Positions 1-8,172 of a DNA stretch of 64,000 bases are shown in pieces. The translations under genes were made by a program, and so were the position numbers. This DNA is from Cyanobacteriota bacterium (lineage in GTDB: Bacteria > Cyanobacteriota > Cyanobacteriia > CACIAM-69d). Below the pieces are notes generated by a model. It made no database searches and was not told the DNA's origin. It was given only the letters and a program-made list of their open reading frames with translations. Every line of letters begins with the position of its first letter. Position 1 is the first letter of the stretch. The DNA lies in assembly GCA_022402445.1 (NCBI GenBank), contig JAKRSF010000003.1, positions 62,001 to 126,000 on the forward strand. Direction: 5' to 3'.

Positions 1-1434
1 GCGCGGGATGTGGATTTTACCTACAACCAAATCTATTTCAATGATGCGATCGTCACCTCCACCCGGGACGTGATGCGCATCGGCCAGGGCCAGCGGCTGC
101 CTACCGTGCGCGCCCTGGACGATCGCCGGGTCGAGTTTCGCCTCCCTGAACCCTTTGCCCCCTTCTTCCAAACCACCGGCGCAGAAATTCTGCCGGAACA
201 CGCCCTGCGGCAGGCGGTGGAAACCAAGGATGCGGACGGACAGCCCCTCTTTTTGTCCACCTGGGGCGTAGATACGGATCCGCGCCAAATTGTGTTCAAT
301 GGCCCCTACGTTCTAGAGCGCTACAGCACCAGTGAACGGGTGGTGTTTCGCCGCAATCCCTACTATTGGCGCACGGCGGCCAGCGGCGGTGAACCGCTCC
401 CCAAAATTGATCGATTCATTTGGCAAATTGTCGAGTCTCAAGATACGGCCCTCCTCAAATTCCGATCGCGGGAATTGGACCTGATGGGGGTGTCGCCGGA
501 CTATTTCACGCTGCTGAAACGGGAGGAAGAACGGGGGGAATTCACGATCTATGAGGCGGGGCCAGCCTTGAGTACGTCGTGGATTGCCTTCAATCTCAAC
601 CAAGGAACGCGCGACGGAAAACCCCTCATTGATCCGAAAAAGTCCGCCTGGTTTAATAACGTCAAATTCCGCCAAGCGGTGTCCTATGCCATCAACCGTC
701 AGGGGATGATTGATACGATCTATCGGGGGTTGGGGGAGCCGCAAATTTCGCCGATTTCTGTCCAAAGTCCCTTCTACGTGGGCGAAGAAGCAGGCGTCAA
801 AACCTATCCGCTAGACCGCGATCGCGCCAAGCAACTGCTCCAGGAAGCGGGCTTTCAATATCGCGGCTCGGACCTGGTGGATGGGGACGGCAACCCGGTG
901 CGGTTCACGCTGCTGACCAATGCGGGGGCCAAGATCCGCGAGGCCATGGGCTCACAAATCATGCAGGATTTGGCCGCGATCGGCATCAAGGTAGATTTTC
1001 AGCCCATTGCCTTCAATACGCTCCTCGAAAAGCTAGATGGCACCTTCGATTGGGATTGCATTTTGCTGGGCTTAACGGGGGGCACCGAGCCGAATAATGG
1101 GGCGAATGTGTGGCTCGTCGATGGGCGACTCCATGCCTTCAACCAAGCGCCGCCGCCGAATAAACCGCCCCTGGAAGGTCGAGTCATTGCCGATTGGGAG
1201 CAGCGCATTTCGGATCTGTATGTGGAGGGGGCGAAGGAGCTCGATCCGGTCAAACGTAAGGAAATCTACGCGGAAACCCAGCGCCTCACCCAGGAATATT
1301 TACCGTTCATTTATCTGGTTAATCCGCTCTCGATGTCGGCGGTCCGCGATCGCATCCAGGGGCTACGCTACAGCGCCTTGGGGGGTCCCCTATGGAATAT
1401 CCATGAACTGGAGTTGACGGAACAAGATACTTAA
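1..1434 (+). CDS. ABC transporter substrate-binding protein, peptide type (5' truncated)
   Basis: C-terminal 477 codons of a family 5 (SBP_bac_5) extracellular solute-binding protein, the periplasmic receptor of peptide/nickel-type ABC importers. The frame is open from base 1, so the signal peptide and probably about 100-150 residues lie outside the window. Visible family features are NGPYVLERY, FRRNPYYW, FNNVKFRQAVSYAINRQGMI and, near the end, LPFIYLVNPLSMSAVRDRI followed by PLWNIHELEL. The ligand cannot be told from sequence. Permease and ATPase partners are not downstream, so they may lie upstream or elsewhere. The stop is TAA, and the next stretch holds gene remnants. Family call is secure; substrate unknown. 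Confidence 0.9.
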   Translation, partial: ARDVDFTYNQIYFNDAIVTSTRDVMRIGQGQRLPTVRALDDRRVEFRLPEPFAPFFQTTGAEILPEHALRQAVETKDADGQPLFLSTWGVDTDPRQIVFNGPYVLERYSTSERVVFRRNPYYWRTAASGGEPLPKIDRFIWQIVESQDTALLKFRSRELDLMGVSPDYFTLLKREEERGEFTIYEAGPALSTSWIAFNLNQGTRDGKPLIDPKKSAWFNNVKFRQAVSYAINRQGMIDTIYRGLGEPQISPISVQSPFYVGEEAGVKTYPLDRDRAKQLLQEAGFQYRGSDLVDGDGNPVRFTLLTNAGAKIREAMGSQIMQDLAAIGIKVDFQPIAFNTLLEKLDGTFDWDCILLGLTGGTEPNNGANVWLVDGRLHAFNQAPPPNKPPLEGRVIADWEQRISDLYVEGAKELDPVKRKEIYAETQRLTQEYLPFIYLVNPLSMSAVRDRIQGLRYSALGGPLWNIHELELTEQDT

Positions 1435-1488
1435 ACTGCCGGGGGTTCAGTGAAAATCGGGGCTTGCTGATCGCGCTACGAGGACAGC

Positions 1489-1567
1489 ATGGGTGAAATC
1501 TACATGATCGCGGTCGATCCTAGATTATCAACGCCAAGACATTGGCACCGCTCTGGCAGAATTTACA
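1489..1567 (+). pseudogene. Remnant of a GNAT acetyltransferase
   Basis: This stretch translates in one frame as MGEIYMIAVDP and, after a one-base shift, as DYQRQDIGTALAEFT, running straight into the ATG of the next gene. Together these look like the acetyl-CoA-binding region of a GNAT N-acetyltransferase (beta strand, then a Q/R-x-x-G-x-G/A loop; the usual Gly is D here). No complete acetyltransferase frame exists on either side. It is best read as a decayed fragment cut off exactly where the SnoaL-like gene begins. Confidence 0.55.
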
Positions 1568-1960
1568 ATGAGTGAACGACAAGCAATTCTTAACCTTCAC
1601 AACCAATGGTTAGCGTTGGAATTATCTGGCCGCGCAGAGGACGTACTGGATCTTTGTAGTGATGACGTGTGCTGGTTCGTACCGGGCGTTGGGACAATTA
1701 TTGGAAAGCAACAGATTCATTCATTTCTACGTCAGCAGGAAAGCGAAACGCTGCAAGACATTGACATCTCGGAAATCGAGATCGAAGTTTCTGGATCGTT
1801 AGCCGTGAAGAAAGCAGGCTTCCGAACCCGAATATTAGGGGATGACCAGGAATCCACAGTGGAGATCACTGGCACTCATATCTGGACGCTTCGTCGGCCA
1901 GCCAGAAGTGATCGCTGGGTGGTTACAAACGTGGCGTGGGTTGTCAGTGAATGCGTGTGA
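1568..1960 (+). CDS. SnoaL-like / NTF2-fold protein
   Basis: 130-residue protein of the NTF2-like superfamily (SnoaL/DUF4440 type). The pattern is an N-terminal helix (AILNLHNQWLALELSGRAED), then VLDLCSDDVCWFVPG, then alternating strands ending in GTHIWTLRR and DRWVVTNVAWVVSE. Members are small cone-shaped proteins that act as enzymes or ligand binders; no catalytic role can be assigned here. The ATG follows a decayed GNAT fragment in the same frame, and no HIP1 site was seen inside, which suggests a recent arrival. The gene lies between two copies of a short segment related to the 3' end of the small membrane protein gene at 3211-3408. Confidence 0.75.
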   Translation: MSERQAILNLHNQWLALELSGRAEDVLDLCSDDVCWFVPGVGTIIGKQQIHSFLRQQESETLQDIDISEIEIEVSGSLAVKKAGFRTRILGDDQESTVEITGTHIWTLRRPARSDRWVVTNVAWVVSECV

Positions 1961-2026
1961 CGTTGGGAGTTTCCTTTTCAAACCTCTGTCCATGGGTCGT
2001 GTAGCAATCAGGGCTCGCCGATCGCG

Positions 2027-2100
2027 CTACCAGGATCGCCGCCCCACAACCCAGATCATCAGAAGGGCCGCCGCTGCGATCGCGAGTCAGCCGCAGATTT
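2027..2100 (-). pseudogene. Truncated copy of the small membrane protein gene
   Basis: Read on the minus strand this segment encodes roughly AIAAAALLMIWVVGRRSW and a TAG stop. The C-terminus of the intact gene at 3211-3408 is GIAIGVVALLVIWGVGRRAW with the same stop. DNA similarity continues past the stop for about 20 bases. It has no start and no N-terminal half, so it is a broken partial duplication. Confidence 0.6.
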
Positions 2101-2152
2101 AGCCCTTAGGTGAAAATTTTAGGTCGATTTATTCTCAAGGAAGGCGGGATTA

Positions 2153-3142
2153 ATGAAAGATCCTCTACAACCTCATTTCGCTGAAGTTCTCACCCTCATT
2201 AAAACTGCTCAGCGAACCGTCATTTCCACCGCCAACCAAGAATTGATCAAACTGTACTGGACCATTGGTCAATACATCAGCGATCGCCTGCTCACCAGCG
2301 AATGGGGCCAGAAAACAATCGAGCAGCTTGCAGCCTTTATTCAGACCCAAGAACCGGGCATAAAAGGGTTTGAAAAGCGCAACCTCGAAAGAATGCGCCA
2401 ATTCTACGAAACCTACCCTGACATTACGACCGCACTGCGGACGCAATTGAGTTGGACCCACCATCGCATCATCATGTCACGCTGCAAAACTGAAGCGGAG
2501 CGCCACTTCTACCTTGAACTTGCGGCCACTGAGCGCTACAGCACCCGTGAACTGGATCGCCAAATTAATAGCAGCGTTTTTGAGCGTACTCGCCTTGCCG
2601 ATGCCAAGCTTCCACAAACGAGCCACCCTAAATCACTGACTGGAATCTTTCGTGATAGCTACGTCCTTGATTTCCTCAATCTGCCCCCTAGCCACACCGA
2701 AAATGACCTAAAAATGGCCCTTGTCGCCTGCCTCAGGGATTTCATTCTAGAGCTCGGTCGGGATTTTACCTTCCTGGGCCAGGAATATCGTCTGCAAGTT
2801 GGCAATAGTGACTTTTTTATCGATTTGCTCTTTTTTTACCGTGAACTTCAGAGCCTTGTGGCCTTTGAACTGAAGATCGGCAAATTTCAACCTGAATATT
2901 TAGGGCAACTTGAATTTTATCTTGAAGCGCTAGATCGTGACCTCAAAAAGCCCCACGAAAATCCTAGTATCGGCGTTCTACTCTGTCGGGATAAGGATGA
3001 TGAAGTGGTCGAATATGCGCTCAGTCGCTCGGTTAGTCCTACTGTTGTAGCGGAATATGAACTCAAACTCATTCCAAAAGAGGTTTTACGCAGAAAGTTG
3101 AACGAGTTCTATGAACTACTTGCCCCAGAAGAGATCCCGTAG
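2153..3142 (+). CDS. DUF1016 / YhcG-type PD-(D/E)XK nuclease-like protein
   Basis: 329 residues with the two-part architecture of the YhcG/DUF1016 family. The N-terminal helical part (about 10-150) contains LIKLYWTIGQYISDR and the LSWTHHRIIM motif. The C-terminal part (about 190-310) is a PD-(D/E)XK nuclease-like domain with GNSDFFIDLLFFYRELQSLVAFELKIG, giving Asp and ELK active-site candidates, followed by a Gln helix (LGQLEFYLEAL). Family members are often mobile and sometimes found with restriction or other defence genes; biochemical roles are poorly known. No methyltransferase or helicase partner is adjacent. GC and HIP1 density are lower than in neighbours. Family assignment is strong, biological role unknown. 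Confidence 0.88.
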   Translation: MKDPLQPHFAEVLTLIKTAQRTVISTANQELIKLYWTIGQYISDRLLTSEWGQKTIEQLAAFIQTQEPGIKGFEKRNLERMRQFYETYPDITTALRTQLSWTHHRIIMSRCKTEAERHFYLELAATERYSTRELDRQINSSVFERTRLADAKLPQTSHPKSLTGIFRDSYVLDFLNLPPSHTENDLKMALVACLRDFILELGRDFTFLGQEYRLQVGNSDFFIDLLFFYRELQSLVAFELKIGKFQPEYLGQLEFYLEALDRDLKKPHENPSIGVLLCRDKDDEVVEYALSRSVSPTVVAEYELKLIPKEVLRRKLNEFYELLAPEEIP

Positions 3143-3210
3143 TTCTCGCGATTTTTACTTTCCAAACACTTGCTCAGGGGTTAGTTGAAAATCAGAGCTA
3201 GTCGATCGCG

Positions 3211-3408
3211 CTACCAGGCCCGCCGCCCCACGCCCCAGATCACCAGCAGCGCCACCACGCCGATCGCGATGCCCAGCCCCAGCAAAATGACACCGGGCAC
3301 AAACCCCAGCACCCCAATCCCGCGCAGGAGATAGATCACCACCGCGATCGCGGCGAGGACGCCCAGAAGATTGAGCCAGGGGGAAGTGCGCGATCGCGGA
3401 TCAGCCAT
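3211..3408 (-). CDS. Small two-helix membrane protein
   Basis: 65-residue protein with a polar N-terminus (MADPRSRTSPW) and two adjacent hydrophobic helices, NLLGVLAAIAVVIYLLRGIG and a second ending in VALLVIWGVGRRAW. I recognise no named family; short proteins of this shape are common in cyanobacteria. ATG start at 3408. Its 3' end and about 30 bases of downstream DNA are partly duplicated at 2005-2100 and at 1444-1483, bracketing the two accessory genes. Confidence 0.6.
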   Translation of the reverse strand: MADPRSRTSPWLNLLGVLAAIAVVIYLLRGIGVLGFVPGVILLGLGIAIGVVALLVIWGVGRRAW

Positions 3409-3532
3409 AGGTCCAGCCGTTCAAGTCGTTTAGGTCAAATTTACGGGCACGTTTAAATTGGAGTCTAGGGCATTCCGCTGGCACCGGCCCGCGCGATCGC
3501 CCCCTTGCCCCACCGTCCTAACCTCCCCGCCC

Positions 3533-4660
3533 ATGGTTTTACACGCCCGTTTCCCCTGGCTGCTTGGTGTGGCCGCCGCCGCCCTGGCGATCGCGATCGC
3601 CCCATCCGTCCATAGCGCCCCGGCCCCCACCCTCGCCGATCGCGGCGGCGCTTGCCCCAACTGCGACCTGTCGCGCGTCAACTGGGCGGGCCGCACCCTC
3701 CAAAATGCCAACTTACAGGGGGCGAATCTCCAAGGGGCCAACCTCACGGGCGCACGCCTCGAAAATGTGGATTTACAGGGGGCCAACCTCAGCGGCGCAA
3801 CCCTGCGGGGGGCCACGCTCATCGACGTGAACCTGAGCAATACCACCCTCGACGGCCTTGGGGGCCGGGAAGCCACCTTCGAGCGGGTCCGGTGGACGGG
3901 GGCCAAGGGGACCGGGCCATTTTTCCGGGAGGCGAACCTGCGGGGGGCGGACTGGCGAGGGGTTGCATTTGTGAGGCCGCTCCTGACCGGGGCGACGCTG
4001 GACGGGGCGAATTTACAGGGGGTCGATCTGAGCTACAGCGTCCTCGATGGGGCGTCCCTGGTGGGGGCGATCGCGGCGGGGGGGCGGTTCTGGCAATCGA
4101 GCTTCCAGGGGGCCAACCTCACGGCGATCGCGGCGGCCCAGGCCCAGTTCATCGGCGCGAATTTTACGAACGCCAAACTCCCCGGCGCAGATCTCTACCG
4201 CGCCAATTTGAGCAACGGCGTCGCCAACCGGGCGGATTTTAGTGGCGTCAACCTGGAGGGGGCGGACCTGCGGGGGGGCCAATTTCCCCAGGCAACCTTT
4301 AAAAATGGCCGCTTCCGCAGTGCGATCGCCACCGCCGCCAATTTCACCGATGCGGATTTTTCCCAGGCCAATTTCCGCCGCGCCAGTTTTGGGTTGGCGG
4401 TCCTGCGGCGGGCAAACCTGACGGGGGCGAATCTGTTGCAGGCCAATTTTATTGGTGCGGTGTTTGAAAATGCCAACCTGACCGGCGCGCGCCTCACCCA
4501 AACCCAGCTCAGCCGCGCCGACCTGCGGGGGGCCATGTTCACGGGGGCGGACCTCCAGGGGGCGACGCTGACGGGGGCAATCCTGGAGGGGGCAACCTTT
4601 ACGGGGGCAAATCTCCAGGGCATTCGCCAGGGCGCGCCGGTGGGGACGGTGGGGCCATGA
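3533..4660 (+). CDS. Secreted pentapeptide-repeat protein
   Basis: 375 residues from the ATG at 3533. I prefer this start because it gives a clean signal peptide: MVLHARFPWLLGV, a long hydrophobic core, then VHSAPAP as a likely cleavage site. Upstream in-frame codons would bury it. The mature protein begins with a CPNC pair and is then almost entirely A(N/D)LxG-type pentapeptide repeats (for example LQGANLQGANLTGA), predicted to fold as a right-handed quadrilateral beta-helix. It is probably periplasmic or outer-surface. Function of such proteins is unknown in most cyanobacteria. Its TGA stop overlaps the ATG of the TPR gene (ATGA), so the two are probably translated together. Confidence 0.85.
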   Translation: MVLHARFPWLLGVAAAALAIAIAPSVHSAPAPTLADRGGACPNCDLSRVNWAGRTLQNANLQGANLQGANLTGARLENVDLQGANLSGATLRGATLIDVNLSNTTLDGLGGREATFERVRWTGAKGTGPFFREANLRGADWRGVAFVRPLLTGATLDGANLQGVDLSYSVLDGASLVGAIAAGGRFWQSSFQGANLTAIAAAQAQFIGANFTNAKLPGADLYRANLSNGVANRADFSGVNLEGADLRGGQFPQATFKNGRFRSAIATAANFTDADFSQANFRRASFGLAVLRRANLTGANLLQANFIGAVFENANLTGARLTQTQLSRADLRGAMFTGADLQGATLTGAILEGATFTGANLQGIRQGAPVGTVGP

Positions 4661-5583
4661 GGGCGATCGCGGCGGACCCGACCGGAGTCACCATTAACCG
4701 AGCCTTTGGCCGTCGGATCTATTACCGGCTGGCGTGGCGGGCGCTGCGGCGGGGGGATTTTCGGCAAGCGTTGGGGCTAGGGCTGCGGGGGCTGCGGTTT
4801 GATGGGACCTATGGGCCAGGATTGCTGGATTTGGCGGGGCGGCTGCGGACCTTGGGCGATCGCGCGGGGGAGCGATCGGTGTTGGCGGCGGCGGTGGCGA
4901 TCGCGCCGGAGTTGGGTTGGGGCCACTACCACCTGGCGAAATTGCTCACGGAATTGGGGGACGATGCCGCCGCGATCGCCCATTACCAAACGGCGGCGGC
5001 GCAACTGCCGGACTTTTTCTGGACCTGGGAAGACCTCGGCGAAGCCCTCCAGCGCCAGGGCCAATTCCGCGAGGCCGTGGATGCCTTTGAACGGGCGGGT
5101 CGCCTCAATCCGGGCAATCCCTGGCCCCACCACCATCGCGGCGTATGCCTCCAAAAACTGGGGGATGCCGCCGGGGCGATCGCGGCCTATGACCGATCCA
5201 TCGCCCTCGATCCGACCTTTGTTTGGAACCATTACAACCGCGCCGACGCCCTCGCCGCCCTAGGACGCTGGCCCGAGGCGATCGCCGCCTACGAAACCGT
5301 CACCCAACTCCAGGAGGATTTACCCTACCTGCGCCGCAAACTCCACCAGGCCCGCCGCAGCGGCAACACCGCCCCCCCAAGCAACCCAACCCCAACCCTC
5401 CAGGGGGAAACGGCCCTGTGGCTAGCCCTCGCCGCCGACCCCACCAACGGCGACCTCTATCGGCAGGTGGCGGACCATTACCGCGATCGCGGCGATCGCA
5501 CCCGTGCCACCGTCTACGGCCACCTCGCCCAACTCATCCCCCCGGACACGCCCCCCAGCAACTCCCCAGCCAATCCGACCTAG
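4657..5583 (+). CDS. TPR-repeat protein
   Basis: 308 residues built mostly from tetratricopeptide repeats, about residues 40-230 (for example GHYHLAKLLTELGDDAAAIAHY, PHHHRGVCLQKLGDAAGAIAAYDRSIALDP). A Pro/Asn-rich linker (about 235-250) leads to one more repeat-like unit near the C-terminus. No signal peptide or membrane helix, so cytoplasmic. The start ATG overlaps the stop of the pentapeptide gene, implying translational coupling. TPRs are protein-binding scaffolds; the partner is unknown. Confidence 0.85.
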   Translation: MRAIAADPTGVTINRAFGRRIYYRLAWRALRRGDFRQALGLGLRGLRFDGTYGPGLLDLAGRLRTLGDRAGERSVLAAAVAIAPELGWGHYHLAKLLTELGDDAAAIAHYQTAAAQLPDFFWTWEDLGEALQRQGQFREAVDAFERAGRLNPGNPWPHHHRGVCLQKLGDAAGAIAAYDRSIALDPTFVWNHYNRADALAALGRWPEAIAAYETVTQLQEDLPYLRRKLHQARRSGNTAPPSNPTPTLQGETALWLALAADPTNGDLYRQVADHYRDRGDRTRATVYGHLAQLIPPDTPPSNSPANPT

Positions 5584-5728
5584 CCAGCCCAAGTCCCGCG
5601 ATCGCAGCGCGCCCAGCCGACCGTTGAGCGGTACCATAGAAAGCTGAACTTTCATTAACGTCATCCCTCGCCGCCGGTTTCGCTCCCCCGCCGCGCGTCG
5701 CGACCTGCCCCCGTTGCCCTCGCCCTTC

Positions 5729-6466
5729 ATGAGCAATTCCACGCCCACCGCCGCCGCCCCCGACTCCGAAGCCCTTGCGGCCCTGCGTCAGCGCCTGCGG
5801 GTTGACTCTCCTTCCAAACAACTGGTCGCCCTCGATGAGGCGGCCGCCCTCGGGGCAGCGGGGCTCGAACTGCTGATGGAAACCGCGATCGCGCGATCGC
5901 CCAGCCCCGTCCCCCCCGCCACCGTTGACATCATCCTCGGTCGCCTCTGCCAACTCATCAGCGCCGCCGACACCGACCGCGCCCAGCAATTTTTGCAGGA
6001 GCATTACCCCACCGGCGCGATCGCCCTGCCCAGCGGCCCCGTAGACTATCAACCCATCCAAGACCGCCTCATCGCCCAGGACTTTGAAGAGGCCGATCGC
6101 CTCACCCTCCAGAAAATGTGCGAACTGGCCGGCGAAGGGGCCTGTCAGCGGCGCTGGCTGTACTTCACCGAAGTGGAACGGTTCGACGCCCAGCAGCTCA
6201 AAATCCTCGATGCCCTGTGGCGGGTCTACTCGGGCGATAAGTTTGGCTTTTCGATCCAGCGGCGCATCTGGCTGGGCGTCGGCCAAGTGTGGGATAAATT
6301 CTGGCCCAAGATTGACTGGAAATCCGGCAATCGCTGGACCCGCTACCCCAACGAATTCCAGTGGCATTTCGACGCGCCCCTGGGCCATTTGCCCCTGACC
6401 AACCAACTGCGCGGCGTGCGGGTGATGGCGGCCCTGATGAATCACCCTGCCTGGAAGGACGATTAG
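5729..6466 (+). CDS. gun4: GUN4 domain protein, Mg-chelatase regulator
   Basis: 245 residues from the ATG at 5729 (a TTG five codons upstream is possible). The N-terminal half is a helical bundle (LAALRQRLRVDSPSKQLVAL) as in cyanobacterial Gun4. The GUN4 core starts at about residue 110 with DYQPIQDRLIAQDFEEADRL and continues through IWLGVGQVWDKFWPKIDWKSGNRWTRYP and a C-terminal NHPAWKD. Gun4 binds protoporphyrin IX and Mg-protoporphyrin and stimulates the ChlH subunit of magnesium chelatase, the branch point to chlorophyll. Length matches single-domain cyanobacterial Gun4. No chlorophyll genes adjoin it. Some cyanobacteria carry several GUN4 paralogues, so orthology to the essential copy is likely but not proven. 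Confidence 0.87.
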   Translation: MSNSTPTAAAPDSEALAALRQRLRVDSPSKQLVALDEAAALGAAGLELLMETAIARSPSPVPPATVDIILGRLCQLISAADTDRAQQFLQEHYPTGAIALPSGPVDYQPIQDRLIAQDFEEADRLTLQKMCELAGEGACQRRWLYFTEVERFDAQQLKILDALWRVYSGDKFGFSIQRRIWLGVGQVWDKFWPKIDWKSGNRWTRYPNEFQWHFDAPLGHLPLTNQLRGVRVMAALMNHPAWKDD

Positions 6467-6609
6467 CGCATCGATTAGCGCGAACCACTCCGGCCACGAT
6501 GCCCACCCCGCGCCTGATATATTCAGCCTGAGACGTTCCGCCTGAGCGGGTCTGGATCCGTTCAGTCTGATTTTGTTGAGGCCAAGGCCGCGATCGCGCC
6601 AGAGACCAC

Positions 6610-8085
6610 ATGAAAATTTTTCGCACCGGGGGCCGTGCCCCATGGCCCCCCCTGCTCCTGACCGGGGCCGCCCTCCAGCAATGGCAGCGCGACAGTTGGC
6701 TGGCCCGCTGGATTGGCCTGCTGGGGCCGTGGCAGCGCCATAGTGTACTGCTGGCCTATGGGGATGCGTTGGGGGCGGGGGCGATCGCCCTGACCTTTGC
6801 CCTTGCGCCGTTTGTGTCCACCGACCTCATTGGCGTTCTGATGCTGGCGGCGGCGGGCCTGTGGTTTTTGCTCACGGTGGCGGATGGCCGCAGTTGGCGA
6901 TCGGCGATCGGTGTTGGAACGGACGACGCTACAGAAACGGGCGCGGGCAAAATCAGCGCGGGTTTTACGCCCATCCACCTGCTGCTGCTGCTCTATTGGG
7001 GCCTCAATACGATCGCCATGGCCCTGTCCCCCGTTCCCAAGGCGGCGGCGGCGGGTTGGAGCAAATTGACGCTCTATCTGCTGTTTTTTGCCCTGATGGC
7101 GCGGGTGCTGCGGGTACCCCGGTGGCGATCAGCGTTGATTGCGGTGTATCTCCATGTGGCGCTGGTGGTGAGCTGCTACGGCCTGCGCCAGTGGTTCTTT
7201 GGGGCGACGGCGCTGGCCACCTGGGTGGATGCGGAATCGCCGCTGGCGAAAACGACGCGGGTCTACAGCTACCTGGGCAATCCGAACCTGCTGTCGTCCT
7301 ACCTGATCCCGGCGGTGATGCTGAGTTTGGCGGCCCTGTTTGCGTGGCGGCGGCCCGTGGCAAAGCTGCTGGCGGCGGTGATGCTGGGGGTCAATGGCAT
7401 TTGTTTGATCCTCACCTTCAGTCGCGGCGGCTGGATTGGGATGCTGGCGGGCCTGACGATCGCGGCGATCGCGTTGGTGGACTGGTGGAGCGTGAAATTT
7501 TCGCCCTTTTGGCGGCGGTGGGCGCTGCCGATTCTGTTGGGGGGCGGCACGGCATTTCTGGCGATCGCGATCACCCTGGTGGAACCGTTGCGGTTGCGGG
7601 TGGGCAGCATCTTCGCCCTGCGGGGGGACAGCAGCAATAACTTTCGCCTCAATGTCTGGCTGTCGGTGCTAGAAATGATCCGCGATCACCCCTGGTTGGG
7701 TATCGGTCCGGGCAACAGCGCCTTCAATCGAATTTATCCCCTCTACCAAAGGCCGCGTTTCACCGCCTTGAGCGCCTACTCCGTCCTGCTGGAGGTGGCC
7801 GTCGAATCCGGTTTGGTGGGCCTGACGGCGTTCCTGTGGCTACTCATGGTCATCGCCCACCAGGGGCTTTCGGCCATGCGGCGGCTCCGGGCCACCCACC
7901 ATCCCCACGGCTATTGGGCGATCGCGGCGATCGCCTCCGTCGGCGGCCTGTTGGGGCAAGGGTTTGTGGATACGGTCTGGTATCGGCCCCAGGTGAACAT
8001 GCTCTGGTGGTTCTCCGTGGCGATCGTCGCCAGCTTCTACCAAGGCCCGCCAGCCCCAGATCGCACCCCCCAACCCGAAACCTAG
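6610..8085 (+). CDS. ictB: IctB-family polytopic membrane protein
   Basis: 491 residues with about 10-12 hydrophobic helices and an O-antigen-ligase (Wzy_C) core: YLGNPNLLSSYLIPAVML, LILTFSRGGWIGMLAG, and the large loop with LNVWLSVLEMIRDHPWLGIGPGNSAFNRIYPLYQRP. This arrangement fits the cyanobacterial IctB family, first described as a putative inorganic-carbon accumulation protein. Its true activity remains debated, since the fold is that of O-antigen ligases. ATG at 6610. The upstream region contains three imperfect TTC(A/C)G(C/T)CTGA repeats at 6522-6571. Family call is firm, function unsettled. Confidence 0.8.
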   Translation: MKIFRTGGRAPWPPLLLTGAALQQWQRDSWLARWIGLLGPWQRHSVLLAYGDALGAGAIALTFALAPFVSTDLIGVLMLAAAGLWFLLTVADGRSWRSAIGVGTDDATETGAGKISAGFTPIHLLLLLYWGLNTIAMALSPVPKAAAAGWSKLTLYLLFFALMARVLRVPRWRSALIAVYLHVALVVSCYGLRQWFFGATALATWVDAESPLAKTTRVYSYLGNPNLLSSYLIPAVMLSLAALFAWRRPVAKLLAAVMLGVNGICLILTFSRGGWIGMLAGLTIAAIALVDWWSVKFSPFWRRWALPILLGGGTAFLAIAITLVEPLRLRVGSIFALRGDSSNNFRLNVWLSVLEMIRDHPWLGIGPGNSAFNRIYPLYQRPRFTALSAYSVLLEVAVESGLVGLTAFLWLLMVIAHQGLSAMRRLRATHHPHGYWAIAAIASVGGLLGQGFVDTVWYRPQVNMLWWFSVAIVASFYQGPPAPDRTPQPET

Positions 8086-8172
8086 ACCGCCCCCTAGATC
8101 ACCGGCGAAACCCAGGCGCGATCGCCACCGTCAGGGGCACCAGTCCTCACATCCCAACCCGTTCCCACCCCC

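Noticed and set aside
5534-6643. 369-residue open frame on the minus strand
   Set aside because: It is antisense to gun4, which has clear motifs; the open frame follows from GC-rich codon bias.
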